In this document: one piece after another, positions 11,901-24,289 of the stretch
How positions within the stretch are numbered: position 1 is the stretch's first letter
Layout: every line of letters begins with the position of its first letter
Notes under the pieces: model-generated
The model's database searches: none
What the model saw: only the letters and a program-made list of their open reading frames with translations
Told to the model about the DNA's origin: nothing
Source: Rhytidiadelphus loreus
Taxonomy: Eukaryota; Streptophyta; Bryopsida; Hypnales; Hylocomiaceae
DNA: 64,000 bases
Assembly: GCA_947034895.1 (NCBI GenBank)
Contig: OX344764.1
Location: 42,348,935 to 42,412,934, forward strand
Reading direction: 5' to 3'
Translations under genes and position numbers: made by a program

Positions 11901-14900
11901 TATCACAAACAAGTGACTCTGATTCCGATTCACGAAAAGTAGGAAAAGCAAGCCCAGTAAAATCTGTGAATAGCATGATTCAACTGCCAGAGCTCTTAAT
12001 CTTAATACTAACCATCATCTCGCTTCTTGTTTCATCACCATCCCAAACAGATGTTGCTCGATCCTCTTCACTGATCACACTGCCCTCTCTGTCATCGTCC
12101 ATATCTTGTCCATCCAAGCCGACACCTTCCATAGCATCGTCGTCGTCATCATTGTCCCCCTCCTCCTGGTCAGAGTCTTCTACGATCCATGCAGCCTGGA
12201 TTCAATAAAGAGCTCGCTATTAAACAAAAGCTTTAAGCTAAAGCTTCACAACCTAGGTTCATACAATAATAAAGCTGAAAAGGGATCAGAGTTCACATCA
12301 CTTTACTACTAAAGGTATACATACAGTAACCTTACGATAAAGAATGGGTGAGCTACTGCACTACATAGTAGTGTATGCAATGAATTTAATGCGCTGGAGA
12401 TGCCACTATGCACCAAAAGAAATAAAAATCACTAGATGACCAACCAAAAATGATGCAGCAGATTACTCGTAAGAGAGTCGGTCCAGGTTTAAAATGATAA
12501 CCTGGTAATCAGATGTGCCGCGCGGCAACACGCGCTTTTTCTTGACACGACGTGTTGCTTTTCCAGCCTCTGCAAGCTCCTCTTCAGTTGGCCAAGTCTA
12601 CAAAACTCATTATCCCAGGATATCAGCAACATTAAATGGCCACATGATCCATGGAGTTGTGTATTTCAGTATGTGATAAACCAAGAATTCAGCATCCAGG
12701 ATCATCATTATAAAATTTCATATATAACCATAGAGTAGACAACGTCAAAAGGAAAATTGGGCTCATAGAAATTTTCTGCTCAACATATCCGATTGATTCT
12801 AATCCATCCAGACTCCAAACCGCAGTTAGAACAGTATTCAAATTCAATAACGTTAAAGGAAAATACCTGCTCTCCAGCAAGATCGTCAACAACATTCTCC
12901 ACAATAAGAGGCTCTTGTAATGTAGGGTTGGCAGTCACAGAGGTGCTAGCCTGAATGTCATGCAGCAGAGATGCTTAGAAACTCTACAAACTATTTGTTC
13001 AAAGACCCACAGGAATTATTATTTGAAGACCACTCTCTTGATGTCAACAGAAACACAAAATGCACTTGGATTAACCTTCTGGACTGCAGACTCATCTTCC
13101 ACTTGCATACTGTCTCCAGAGACATATTGCCGCTTCTGCTGCCTCAAAGGACATGGGTCTTCCACCAATTCGATCTGCTTCAGCTGAAAGTCGCCTACAC
13201 CAGCTAAGTGGACCTGCACCCAGCACACCAATATTAAGACAAATCTTATAATGCAAATGAAAAAACAAGGAACCATTATAATTATACTGAACATTTGAAA
13301 GTCCATCTACGTCATCTCACAGAAGATAGACCTAGTGGACAAAAGACTTCTCTCATGAAACTCGTCTCCATAACCCAAAATTGTCAAAACGAAAGAAAAC
13401 AAACGGATTAGTAACAAAAAGTAAAATTTGCATACCAGTTGATTGACAGATATGCCTCGAGAGCGGACATAGCCAGATACCCGCAAAATACCAGTTCCAG
13501 AAGAATTAGAATCTGCCTCATACTCGAGCTGCAATACAATCGGAACGATATGAGAATCCAAACCAGACGAATAAGTAGCTGTTCCCGCTCTACTAGGTTA
13601 AAACTAACTCAACAAACATGCACGAAAACAATCCCGTACGCAAAGGAAGACAGACACAGAGGAATAATGCACCCTTAACTGCCAGAAACTGAATAAAATC
13701 CCAAGAGTGAAGATAATGACGTATGAGCGCAGGAGTATTGATCAGCACCGTAGTTCTAGACCATACAGACCTGGTGAGCAACCAGAAAGGGACGTTGGGC
13801 ACGCCACGCTGGAATTGATACGCGTTGCTCTGCCAAATGTCGCAATACCTGCGTCAAATCAAGGATGTTGACAGTTCCTCTCAGTATTTCTGACAACTGA
13901 GGAAAGCAAAGTTTCTGAAGTCATTCATTCTGATTACAGCACAGCAAATACATTCCTTTGGCACACGAGAAATAAAATACCAGACAAATTAGGGCGCAAC
14001 AAATCTATCCTACCTGCTGACACTCTTCGGTGGAATCAGCAATGTGCATCTTTGTGTCTTCTAGGAGTTCAGTCTCCAAAGCTGCAATTGCACCTTTCTT
14101 AGCATCCGCTTTTTTCTTTGCCGCAACATCAGCTAGGCCCTGTTCGAAATACGATAGTCCCGATAAAAATTAGGGCAATAAGCTTAAATTTGTTACAGAA
14201 ACGTGCAGTATAATCGACTAACCTAATATTGGGACAGTATTTCCAATTACACTTCTCTTGAACTAAAAACCTACAAAGTTCACACGGGAGAGCGATAGCT
14301 GAAAATCGATTTAAATTCCACAAAGCATCAATGTTCCATAACGGAAACACTGGAAAGATAAAAATCAGCTTACCACCAAAAGCCCTGTAGTCACTGGCAG
14401 GCCTAAGGATCTCAACATTGACAAACATTTCCTTCCTCGTTGATCAATATAGCTACCTTCGTCTGGCACTACGTGGCCAACAAATGCAACAATATCTGCC
14501 ACCTGCATCCAACTCACAAAATACGTGAGTCTACACAAATGCAAACATCGACAACATACAATGTCCACTTTCAGGCCTCATCTATTGAAAAAACATGTCT
14601 GAAAACCAATGATTGGATACTGCCGTATGAAATTATTCTACACTTGAGTTAATTCTACGCGAGTGAATGCGACAGGTGGGAATAAGGGCGTAGGCATACC
14701 TTTGCAACTTCAAGACAAGCTTGCAGATCATCTCGTGGAGCTTCCATGATCTATCAACCAAGAAAGCGGATTGAAGATATCAGAAAAAGAGCAAGAATAA
14801 AAATAAACTCCAAAAAACACCTTTGATGATGACTGCATTCAAGAGTAAAGTATCTGATACCTAATAAGTGAGATTGTCGGCATGGACACATAAAAGACGC

Positions 14901-17102
14901 CTCCATATGCATTCAATAAGTATGTCTTATAAATTTAGCATCTAAACATATGTTATTCCTATAAAGATTGGACATAAAAAATATGCGAATTAACAGTATA
15001 CTGTTCGGGTGTGCCAGATGCAAAGTAAATCATAAGAATATGAAATTCTTGTGGGGTACTCACTGTGAGGCGAAGCTTGAAGCGGGGAACAGACACTGTA
15101 ATCGACCCTGGTTCCTGGCTCTCTCGTACTACCACATCTTCTGCATCCATAGCATAATCATTTCGACTGGTAGTTCCATTAGACTCTCCGGAGTGGCAAG
15201 CTGCCAATATTCGATGTTTCAAAGCTTCAACATTGGCTTTTGTTGAAAGGCCTACAAGTGCCTGGAAGAAAAAGAAAGAGAAAAAATTAGCATACATAGC
15301 TCAACAGGAATATATCACGAGTAAACGTACAAATAATAAAACACATTCTACAGAAATACATGATTCAGAAGAGCAGCAAACTGATTACTCCTGTAGGCAG
15401 CCGTAGTTGCAAAACTACGACCCAGGTCACAACAAGCGGAAAGACAGTACTAACCAGGATCCGAGGGGCACTCGAAGGGCTGCTGCTTGCACGCTTTTCG
15501 GCTAACACACCGGCTCTCTTCTGCTCACGAATCTGCTCAGAGCCAGGATAGCAAGAATTATTACATTACCTCGAGTAAAAAGCAAGTTGAACAAAAGAAA
15601 CCTGAGAGATGAAAGAGCAGATGACCAAATCTTCTAATCAGATAAACTGACAAACAATACAGTAATCCAGTAGATGAGAAAAAAAGACCTTCTGTAAGCT
15701 AACAGAGCCACGCTAAAAAGTATTTGCTTCCTTACATTCTTATTTCGCTGATGTCTAATCTCCCGAGCAGCTTGGCCTGGTGGGATCACTCGTGCAGAAC
15801 CTTTGCCAGCAACTTTGTCCCCTGTAAATATTGAAAAATAGAAATGAGAAAAATACCACGGGGCATTCAAGTCAAGTTAAATTACCACTTGAGGAGAAGG
15901 TACGTCCCCAAACTACCATCATTATTCTATGTACATCTCCAAAATTAATATGTACCTATATGGAAGAAACGATTTTAGAACCTCTACCAATTTTTTTTAA
16001 TCCTTCGTAACTTTTGCATACGGTATCCAAATGTTGTGTTCTTAGGTGCAAGTGAACCTCCATTCACTTGGCAACAAGAAAATATGAAAATTTGAACATT
16101 CTAATAATAGTAACTAGAAAAACCTTCTCGGACTGGAATTTACAGTATTAAGTCCGTCGGCATCGGCACGTTAAACTTGCAAGCAACCCTATATATCTGG
16201 TTCAACAGATTCAACTCTTTTCCTGAATTTTGTAAAATAACTGAATTCATCAAAATATTCCATTATACTAAGAGCATATGTCGAGAAAGTGAAGAATCTG
16301 GAGAAAACAATCCACGAGAGACCAGTCGTTGACAACTGGGGTCGTCAAATTGAGAATTCGTACTCATCGTCAACCAAGTGAACATAACGCCGGAAAGCTC
16401 CTGAAAATGCACTTCAGATGAACTATACTGAAAATGCACTTCTAAAGGGCTATAGTGAACTTATAGTACACACCTAACTCAAGCTGCTGAGATCACGGCA
16501 ATCACTTGAAGTGCGCAGCAAATATGACAGCAGACTACACAAAGAGCCAACTAACAATGCATTCTCTTTCAATTTTTTTGCTCAATTTTGGGTCTGAACA
16601 CGCAAATGATATCTTGTTGCAAAGCTACAGAAGATGCACTTCTAATGAGCTAGAATACGACACCTAACTCGAAGTACACAGTGGCCGATTGAAGTTCGCG
16701 GACTAGAGATTAAAATGACGGCAAGGCTTTCATACGTTCCAATTAACGATGGTGAATGCTATTATCGATTCAGCCAGACAAACATGTCGTCTGATAAAAA
16801 GTGTCAGCTGATAGCTATTTTCGTTCAATAGCCAAAAATTCAGAGCAGTGAACACCGCAGAACATTAAAAAACGACGGCCAAACAGAATTCTCTAAACCG
16901 TCCGAAACGATACAATGATTCTAATACTATTTGGTACGTAATTCCTGAAACTCCTCAACTAGAAACCCGCGCAGCATCGCACCTCTTGTCGACTTCCAAG
17001 AAAATTGCACGACGTACCAGATAATTTGTGAGCATTGCGCGATGATTTGGACGCAAACCGCGTCTTGTGAGCCTTATTCTTCTGAGTCCTGCCGCCCGCC
17101 AT
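8986..17102 (-). CDS. TSR1: Pre-rRNA-processing protein TSR1, 21 exons, 811 residues
   Basis: TSR1 binds pre-40S ribosomal particles and is needed for late 18S rRNA maturation. Exons in coding order: 17102-17018, 15821-15736, 15532-15455, 15261-15064, 14750-14700, 14502-14374, 14139-14014, 13848-13771, 13528-13436, 13213-13076, 12950-12867, 12597-12502, 12195-12013, 11712-11637, 11516-11413, 11282-11023, 10782-10696, 10472-10242, 9965-9887, 9547-9484, 9095-8986. The lengths sum to 2436 nt (811 aa), close to the roughly 800 residues usual for the family. The N-terminus is basic ([19 protein letters not shown]), followed by IREQKRA, an AARP2CN-like middle part, an acidic exon 13 with DNDDDDD, and the conserved C-terminal domain ([51 protein letters not shown]). 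All junctions are GT-AG and keep frame. Intron 1 is the longest (about 1.2 kb). Confidence 0.96.
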
Positions 17103-17253
17103 GACGACCGACCGAAGAGAGAAGAGAACTAGATGAAACAACAATCTTGGCTTGTGTTAGAGAGGCTCGGCATGATCGCCGAAGACAAGCTGGAGAGGGA
17201 AGGAATTGCACTGCAACACTGCACCGCGAAGAGCTCGAGCTCGAGCCAGAGCA

Positions 17254-17303
17254 CTAAACCCTAAACCCCTTAAGGAAAGAAAACTAATGTATCGAAACCC
17301 TAA
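17254..17303. promoter_or_regulatory. Telo-box cluster upstream of TSR1
   Basis: TAAACCCTAAACCC occurs at about 17254-17268 and GAAACCCTAA at about 17294-17303, some 150-200 bases before the TSR1 start codon. Telo-boxes (AAACCCTA) are established promoter elements of plant ribosome-biogenesis and translation genes. No TATA box is seen close by. Confidence 0.7.
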
Positions 17304-17331
17304 CTATTGCGTACTACAGTAGTACCGGTAA

Positions 17332-17715
17332 GAGCGCCTCTCCATTGGGGTCCTGGACCTCCAGGATCGGAGGGTCCAGGACCTCTCCATTGAAATAGCC
17401 TTCCGCCTGGAGGTCCGGGCTGGAGGTCCAGGCTCCAGCCCGCGCATTCCGGCCGCGCAGGGCTGGAGGGGCCGGACCCCTGCCCTGGACCCCTGCCCTG
17501 GACCCCCTAATTTTGAAATTTATTCCCTTCATCCCCGCTTGGTCCGCGCAGCGCCCTCTCCTCCGCCTCCACGTGCGCTTGAGTTAAAAATGTTTGTTTG
17601 TTCTGGTTCCTCCAGTCCCTGCCATCGGAGGCAATGGAGACCTCCCGGAGGGTTCGACCTGGAGGTCCGGGGGGTCCGGCTCCTGGACCTCCGATTTGCC
17701 AATGGAGAGTGGCTC
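17332..17715. mobile_element. PIF/Harbinger-type MITE, 384 bp, GC-rich
   Basis: The ends are GAGCGCCTCTCCATTGG (left) and, read inward from the right, GAGCCACTCTCCATTGG, a 15/17 match. TAA flanks both sides (17329-17331 and 17716-17718), the 3-bp target duplication of PIF/Harbinger elements. GAGC-CTCTCCA-type ends are common in plant MITEs of that group. The interior is filled with GGTCCTGGACCTCC-like direct and inverted repeats and has no gene. It sits about 230 bases upstream of the TSR1 start codon. Confidence 0.8.
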
Positions 17716-17719
17716 TAAG

Positions 17720-18295
17720 GTGAAGGCACCCAAAAGCGTCCCTGTACCTATTTTTTAACCCTAGTCTGTTTCTTAATGTGTTCTTAGACTTTAGTTAACC
17801 CTTAAACGCCAAGCCAGTCACCGTGGAAATCATTTGTTTTGTCACTATGTGAATTGTTGGCTTAAAAAAATGAAAAAGTACTTAGTGGAAGACAAACTAC
17901 TATAGATGATCTTCCCTTTCTATACAAAATTTGGAGGATGAATAGTTGCATTTTTGTCCTACACAAAGAGATTCTTTGTCATTCATTGACCAAAAAACGT
18001 CATTAGTGTTGTTTATGGGTTAGTGTGTCCTTCAAATGCTTACCTCTGACTTGCTAATGCATTTGAAGGACACATACTTAACCCTCATATGATTTTTACA
18101 GATTTTGGACAGTTTTAGTGGTCTAGGGAGCCGGCACTTTGAAAAATCATAGAAATTACATACTGCATTTGAAAAATCTAATTTCTTTTTTGAATATTCA
18201 TGATTTTCACTTGCTAATACTATACAAAATTATCATTTTTAGGAAAAGATGTCTCCAACTAGACTAAATTGCTTATATTGACACTTGTAGATACT
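17720..18295. repeat. Dispersed repeat B, copy 1
   Basis: This segment matches 52215-52333 plus 54950-55215, and more weakly 47490-47700. Shared blocks include taaggtgaaggcac, agactttagttaa, gtcctccaaatgctta-like text, ggtctagggagccggcac and ttcatgattttcacttgcta. The homology runs across the insertion at 52334-54945, showing that one copy was split. There is no coding content. Confidence 0.7.
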
Positions 18296-18299
18296 TCTA

Positions 18300-19480
18300 A
18301 CTTATAAGGTCAAATTTGGCATAAATTAAATCACTTTTGTGAAAAAGTGCCACATGTCATTTTGTGAATGGTGTAAGGTGATGTGGACCCTTGAGAATCT
18401 AACTTGTAAATTCAATTTCGGCAATTGAGTGCCTAAGCAAACCTTCACAAATTGTACTCCTTCATGCAATATTTTTCTTAGTGTTATTCAAAGTAACTAC
18501 TAGGTTTTTTACTAATATAAATCATATCCAATGGTCAAGGTCAATATTCCTACCAAATAATTAATAAAATTTGGAAAATGTGGTTTGGTGTATACTCTAA
18601 AATAGAAAGATTTTATTTTTTTCAAACAAAAAATATATATTTAAAAATAATAATAATTTCACAAAAATTTGACATCTATTTTAAGAATTTTTTGGGACTA
18701 ATTACTTCAAATCATGTTCCTTTTATATCAACTACATATCAAATGCCATGTTGCGAGTACATTTGTAGACCTTTAAATATTTATTGTAAAATATTCAAAT
18801 GGCCATATCTATAAGAGTTGCAATATATAATTTTGGAAGTTTAAGAGAAAGTAGTGAATGTACTAGCACAAAGAATAAATTATGCTTCACATTTTAAAAA
18901 ATAGGAGTAATTCTTGAAAGTAACTATATAGTCAAATTTTAACTTTCCAAATACACTTTTAAACTTTAGCTTGAATATATAAGGCTAAACTATACCATGA
19001 TGCTCAATTTCTATATGCATTATTCTTTATAAAAGAGTTGTTGTTTTGCAATTATGGTCAATTTTGTTAAAATGGCGGTATTCCATTAAAATGGCAAAAA
19101 ATGAAACCACTGGAAGAATGAAAACAATGGAAAGATTGTCCAAGGGAAGTGGAAATGCATGAACTAGGAGTGATTTGAATGTGCTAAATATAAAATTGGC
19201 ACATGTATAACCCTATTGCGGCACACTTATTCTCTTTTGTAGAAGATATTCCATTGAAATGGCATGCGGAATACCACCATTTTAACGAAATTGACCATAA
19301 TTACAAAAATTTACATATGTAGAAGAAATCTTGTAGGATTTGTAGATTTTACAACTTACAACAAGATCATTGGATAGGGCTACAATAGTTTGCTTACAAT
19401 TTGGCACAAAATTAGTTCTAAAAACAAATGCCAATTTCTTTTTAATGAAAATTTTAAAATATAAAATCTTTCATATCATT
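18300..19480. other. AT-rich intergenic stretch
   Basis: No gene seen. A block reading tccattaaaatggca near 19080 recurs near 19250 as ttccattgaaatggcat, and further inverted matches (attttgttaaaatggcggta versus accaccattttaacgaaatt) suggest an old inverted repeat between about 19040 and 19310. Confidence 0.35.
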
Positions 19481-19484
19481 GACA

Positions 19485-19793
19485 TTAGATGAGATCGGGG
19501 GGGGGGGGGGCTGGAAGGCCGATTCAGGCCTGTTCCCAGCTCCATTCCCCCCGATCTTCTCGAACTCTAGTGTCAGATTTTTTTTTTAAAAAAAATAAAA
19601 AATAAAAAAATTTAAGTCCTTCAAATGAAAAACAAAGTTCATTTTTTTTTTTTTTTTTTTTCTGAAAAAACTGACCTGGCAATCGCTTGGCCAGGTCAAC
19701 GCAAACGGGGAACGACGGGTTTCGGGTGGGTTTTGAGTTGGGAACTTGCAGCCCTCCACAACGGCCAAAACACATGTAATGAACTCTCATTTA
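19485..19793. mobile_element. MITE family G, copy 1 (contains a G14 run)
   Basis: This copy shares the left subterminal block (GGCCGATTCAGGCCTGTTCCC) and the central CTGACCTGGC...GGCCAGGTCA inverted motif with the copies at 26494, 32839 and 52334. Its ends are TAGATGAGATC and, inward from the right, TAAATGAGAGTTC. A run of 14 G is at 19497-19510 and a long T run is near 19645. Borders are less certain than in the other copies. Confidence 0.6.
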
Positions 19794-19799
19794 CCTATT

Positions 19800-21640
19800 T
19801 GCATTTTTTGTAACATATTTAATTCAACCAAAGAGTGTAAAATCTACAAGTATATTACAATATTCTACATCGTATGTAGTTAATTAGCTTTTAAGAATTT
19901 ATTACTATTCATAAACCATGTCACTAGAGACAAGTAAGTGTTAAGGTCACTACTATGCCTATAGATAAGTCAAACAAATCAAATTACTTAAAGATTGGTT
20001 TAGCCTAAAGAAAATTAGAAACTCAGACTTCACATTAGGAAATGTGCACCTATAATCAATAATAATAGCAATTGAGCATATCTAGTATAATAAAACATAA
20101 ATCATTTTTATTGGATCCTATTCGCAAGTGAAAGGGGATCCAACACACTTTAGCATATATGCATTTTCAAGATACCATATAAACAAGTTACGAAATTTCA
20201 AAGTATTATCAATAGATCTACTTAAAATTAACAAAATAGATCTATTGATAATACTTTGAAAATCCCATTTAGATTCTTACCGAAAATGTACAACCTCTAT
20301 ATGTGAGAGCCTAGAGGCTCTTGTCTAAAATGTACTTTGAATAATGTACACCATCTTTTAGCACTTTGAAAATCCATATATAGTTTGCTTATACAAAGCC
20401 TAAAAAATCAATTCTAAGATAATTTAGATAATTTAGAATCCCTTTTCAACTAATAACAAAATCCAACAAAAAGTTTTATAGTTCAATAATAGGATCATAA
20501 TCAAACTTTTATTCCAACCCATTTAACCATTTGAGAATATCTATTAGCCGCACAAAAATTCTATTGTTGAATACCGTAATTTATGTTTCTACAATAGAAG
20601 TTACAATCAATTGTTTCCTAAAGAAAGGACAAAAAATTCTATTCATGACAAAGCACACCCATCCTCTACCACATTGAAAAACTTTATCATCTCTCCCTTC
20701 CATTTCACCAAAGTAAATATGTAAACATGTATAATATGCGCAAGTATATAGCAACCATGTGACTAAGGACCTCTTTCTACTTGTGACAAAGGCACAAAAT
20801 GGATTATTATAATAAATGATTTAGACTCCTAAATGTTCTAAAATAGATATTAAGGTTTCATAGTCACCTTTATAATAATTTTGTGGTAAAACAACTTCAA
20901 GAATTTTTCTCACTAGATTTGGAGGGGACTAAGACATCCCCCAAAAGTTAGTACTTAGTTTGATTTCATTAGTATTTAATGTTGTTAATTAATATTCTCC
21001 TATTGGAATGCTATTTTCAATACTACTGAATTTTTGTTTTACTATAGAAAATATACTACTCTCACAATAATTGTAATTTTTCTACAAAAATAATATTTTT
21101 TTGAAATATTTAGAACAATAAATTATTTTTTATATTTTTTATATTCCATTTTTTATTGCTAACATACTAATGTCATGGTTATTTACATTGTATTTTTCCT
21201 ATTCTATTTCTTGGCATCCTATTCTATTATTGGCATGACTATTGGTTTAAAAATAAATTTTATTCTCTTCTTGGTTACAAGTTTTCTATTCTATTTCTTG
21301 GCATCCTAGTTTATGAAATTTTACTAGGAGTTGAGAAAAAAAGAGAAATAGAAGATGAATAAACAAAAAGAATAAAGCACCAAATCTATTTTTTTTTAAA
21401 TTTCACTTGAAAGTTCAACCTCCAAGGGATTAGTCTAAGTTCACTTTACACTATTGGAGGTGATCAATGAATGACAATATTGGCTTTTGCTCATGACTCT
21501 TGACCAAAAACCAAGACTAAGAGAATTATCTGGACCAATTCTTGGTTACTAAACTAAAATGGTTATTTATAATTAGCCAACATGAGAAATAAAATGCCCA
21601 ATCTAACAATGCCACCATTGCACACCACAAATGCTACAAC
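19800..21640. other. AT-rich intergenic stretch
   Basis: No gene or recognisable element except the perfect hairpin at 20196-20261. Short ORFs lack motifs. Confidence 0.4.
20196..20261. repeat. Perfect 25-bp inverted repeat (hairpin)
   Basis: The arms at about 20196-20220 and 20237-20261 are exact reverse complements (core AGTATTATCAATAGATCTA), separated by a 16-base loop. A perfect stem of this length in diverged AT-rich sequence is uncommon. It may be a recent tiny foldback or a small-RNA hairpin. Confidence 0.75.
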
Positions 21641-21931
21641 CCCACAACTACAACCAAATAGTATGCCATTCTAGATAGGCCCTGATATCCAGCTTCTAAA
21701 AAGAATTCAGGTTCTACAACCACAACCAAATAGTTTGCCATACTAGATAGACCCTGATATCCAGCTCCTAAAAAGAATTCAGGTTCTACAACCACAACCA
21801 AATAGTTTGCCATACTAGATAGGCCCTAATATCCAGCTTCTAAAAAGAATTCAGGTTCTACAACCACAACCAAATAGTTTGCCATACTAGATAGGCCCTG
21901 ATATCCAGCTTCTAAAAAGAATTCAGGTTCT
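21641..21931. repeat. 72-bp tandem repeat, about four copies
   Basis: The GCCAT(A/T)CTAGATAGG motif recurs at 21665, 21737, 21809 and 21881, exactly 72 bp apart. Each unit also carries CTGATATCCAGCT, CTAAAAAGAATTCAGGTTCT and CAACCACAACCAAATAGT. Units differ by only a few bases, so the expansion is recent. It lies about 290 bases beyond the stop codon of the stomatin-like gene. Confidence 0.9.
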
Positions 21932-22218
21932 CCGTAGTGATACCACATACTCAAAGCACAAAAATCTCAGGTCGCACATGAAGGTCGAAACCCAAGACAT
22001 ACTTCCACAGAGAAGCAGAAACCGGCCTACAATGCTGAGCAGAAATATGCCGCATGACCCTAGCAACTCATTCCTTTGAAACATCTAATCTAGCCAGCAT
22101 CAATCTAGTCCAATATTTCTCGGTAATCAATCTTTCAGGGAGGAGCTCACTGCATGTGGAGTTTGAAAACAGTTAAAGTCAATGTTGCTGATATTTCCAT
22201 GGGAAGTGATACACGACC

Positions 22219-24278
22219 CTAAGCTGGAGTTTGAAGAGAGAAGTTCCGGGCAACCGTGGGCTCTCGGTCTTTTGCAGCTCGTACGGACTCCGGGCCAATC
22301 CTCTCTTTCTCAGAATCAAGTGGCGTGGGCTTCCAAGGACCCGGAGGGAGACCCTTTGGTGGAGGTCCAGCACCAGGCGACATCCGTGTTGAGACACCGT
22401 CCACTCCAACAATTCCCTTGTAGATTGACAGCGCTTGAGCCACCATAGCAGCTGGATCAGAAGCATTATTGGGAAGGAGCATGGTAGTACTTTCTTTTGC
22501 GAGGTTACTGAATGCCTGTAAGTACTGCTCTGCAATACGAAGAGAAGCCGCCTCAGACCCTCCCTCTGCGCGAATGGCATGCGATAGCAAGTGGATACCC
22601 TTTGAAGTTGCATCGGCGCGGGCTAAAATAGCTTCCGCCTCTCCCTTGGCTCGGTTCACCTGAACCAAATGAAGCATAAACATGTCAAACTAAGATGCGG
22701 CATTCGATCTCTTCAAAGAGCAGACCGTTCTCAAAACTATTCTCCCAACACAAACCCCTGAGGATTAGCATAACATAAGCAGAAATTTCTGATTTGTTAC
22801 TTTGTTCACTGTTGAGAGCATCTGGAACGGCTCGCCTACCTGGTCCATCATGGCTGCCTCGGATTCCAAAATAACCGAATTCTTCTTTCCGTCAGCAATA
22901 TTGATGTGAGATTGTCTCTCTCCTTCGGACTCAAGCACCTGTGCTCTCTTCCGTCGCTCAGCCTCCGCCTGCATTTCCATAGCCGCCCTCACACCTGGAG
23001 GTGGAGATATATCTCGAATCTCATACCGCAAACACTGGAGTCCCCAATCTGTGGCAGCTTCGTTGATGGACTTCACGATGTTTTCATTCAGCGTGTCTCT
23101 CTCCTCGAATGTTTTGTCGAGAGTGATTTTTCCGAGCTCAGAACGCATGGTTGTTTGAGCAAGCTGGAGTCAACATGTACGACCCTCATCAGGAACAAGT
23201 CATGGCTCTTAAGTTCAAAGATACTGAGGCCTACGTCAAAGACAACACCTAAAAAACACCCAAACAACATTCGAGAGAAGCTACCTATCGCACTCGAGAG
23301 TAGGAGAGGAAATTCTACCGGCACACTTGTTCGTACTTCTGATATAAGTGTAAGTAATTAGGCCTGTATGGTAGTCAAGCTAGAACATCAGAGGCTACTT
23401 GGTGACAGAAAAGGGCAGGTATCCATCCATACATCAAGTCTTCAAAAATACCTGTAGAGAGAACGAATAGGTGCACAGCGAAATACCTGAATGATAGCAT
23501 AGATTGGGTTCTCCACTCCATACGAAGCCCGGATAGGGTCCACTATCTTGAGGTATAGAACACCATCAATTGAAATGCTGACGTTATCTTTCGTAATAGC
23601 AGTCTGGTTCGGAATAGGAATGGCTTCCTCCTTCAAGGAATGGACATAGGCGATCCTGTCGACAAGAGGTATCATGACATGGATACCTGCTCCCAACGTA
23701 TTTCCAATCAGATTCGCCAAAATGGCCTAAATGCATGCGATCAATGCGTGACTTGGTAATGTGATCAGAAAACGAAAATGTCTTCCTCTCAATAAATAAT
23801 TCTTTCATTCAGAAACAAATTTCTCGTATCATGCAAACCCAATCGATGAAACATTACCTCATATAATATCGTTAAAAATGAAAACTAATTACAACAAATC
23901 TAAAGGGCTTCAGAAAGAAAGAATCTATAATCAGAAAAAGACTCTAGTCGACAACAAACCTGATCCCAGTGTCTTCAAATATTTCCCAAATCGCTCGATC
24001 ACGAAGGCGCTCTTCTCCGGCACAATACGCACACCCCAATTGGTAGGCGGAGACAACTCATACCGAAAGCTAGGATCATCTCCTCTCCCGCTCCTAAACC
24101 CCCGCAATGTCGAGACACTTCCGAGAGTTCTAATCACCGAATTACCACCTTCTTGACCTGACAAACCCGACTCGGACCGCACATACGGAGAAACTCCGCG
24201 GCTCACGGATCGCGTGGAAGTGCACAGTGCCCTAAACCCTATTGTCGCCAGCGCTTTCGCCTTGATACTCATCGCCAT
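22219..24278 (-). CDS. SLP1: Mitochondrial stomatin-like protein (SPFH/Band 7), 4 exons, 427 residues
   Basis: Stomatin-like proteins of this type form ring-like scaffolds in the inner mitochondrial membrane and bind prohibitins and respiratory complexes. Exons: 24278-23960, 23686-23487, 23163-22840, 22659-22219, total 1284 nt, frame kept at all GT-AG junctions. The first 40 or so residues are rich in Arg, Ser and Ala ([19 protein letters not shown]), as in a mitochondrial presequence. The Band 7 domain covers about residues 85-280 ([41 protein letters not shown]-like [43 protein letters not shown]). The C-terminal part carries [17 protein letters not shown] and [19 protein letters not shown], typical of SLP2/STOML2 proteins. 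A start at 24317 is also open, but 24278 gives the better presequence. A possible 5'UTR intron ends at 24287. The symbol follows Arabidopsis SLP1/SLP2; which of the two is not resolved. Confidence 0.92.
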
Positions 24279-24289
24279 TTTAAATCCTG

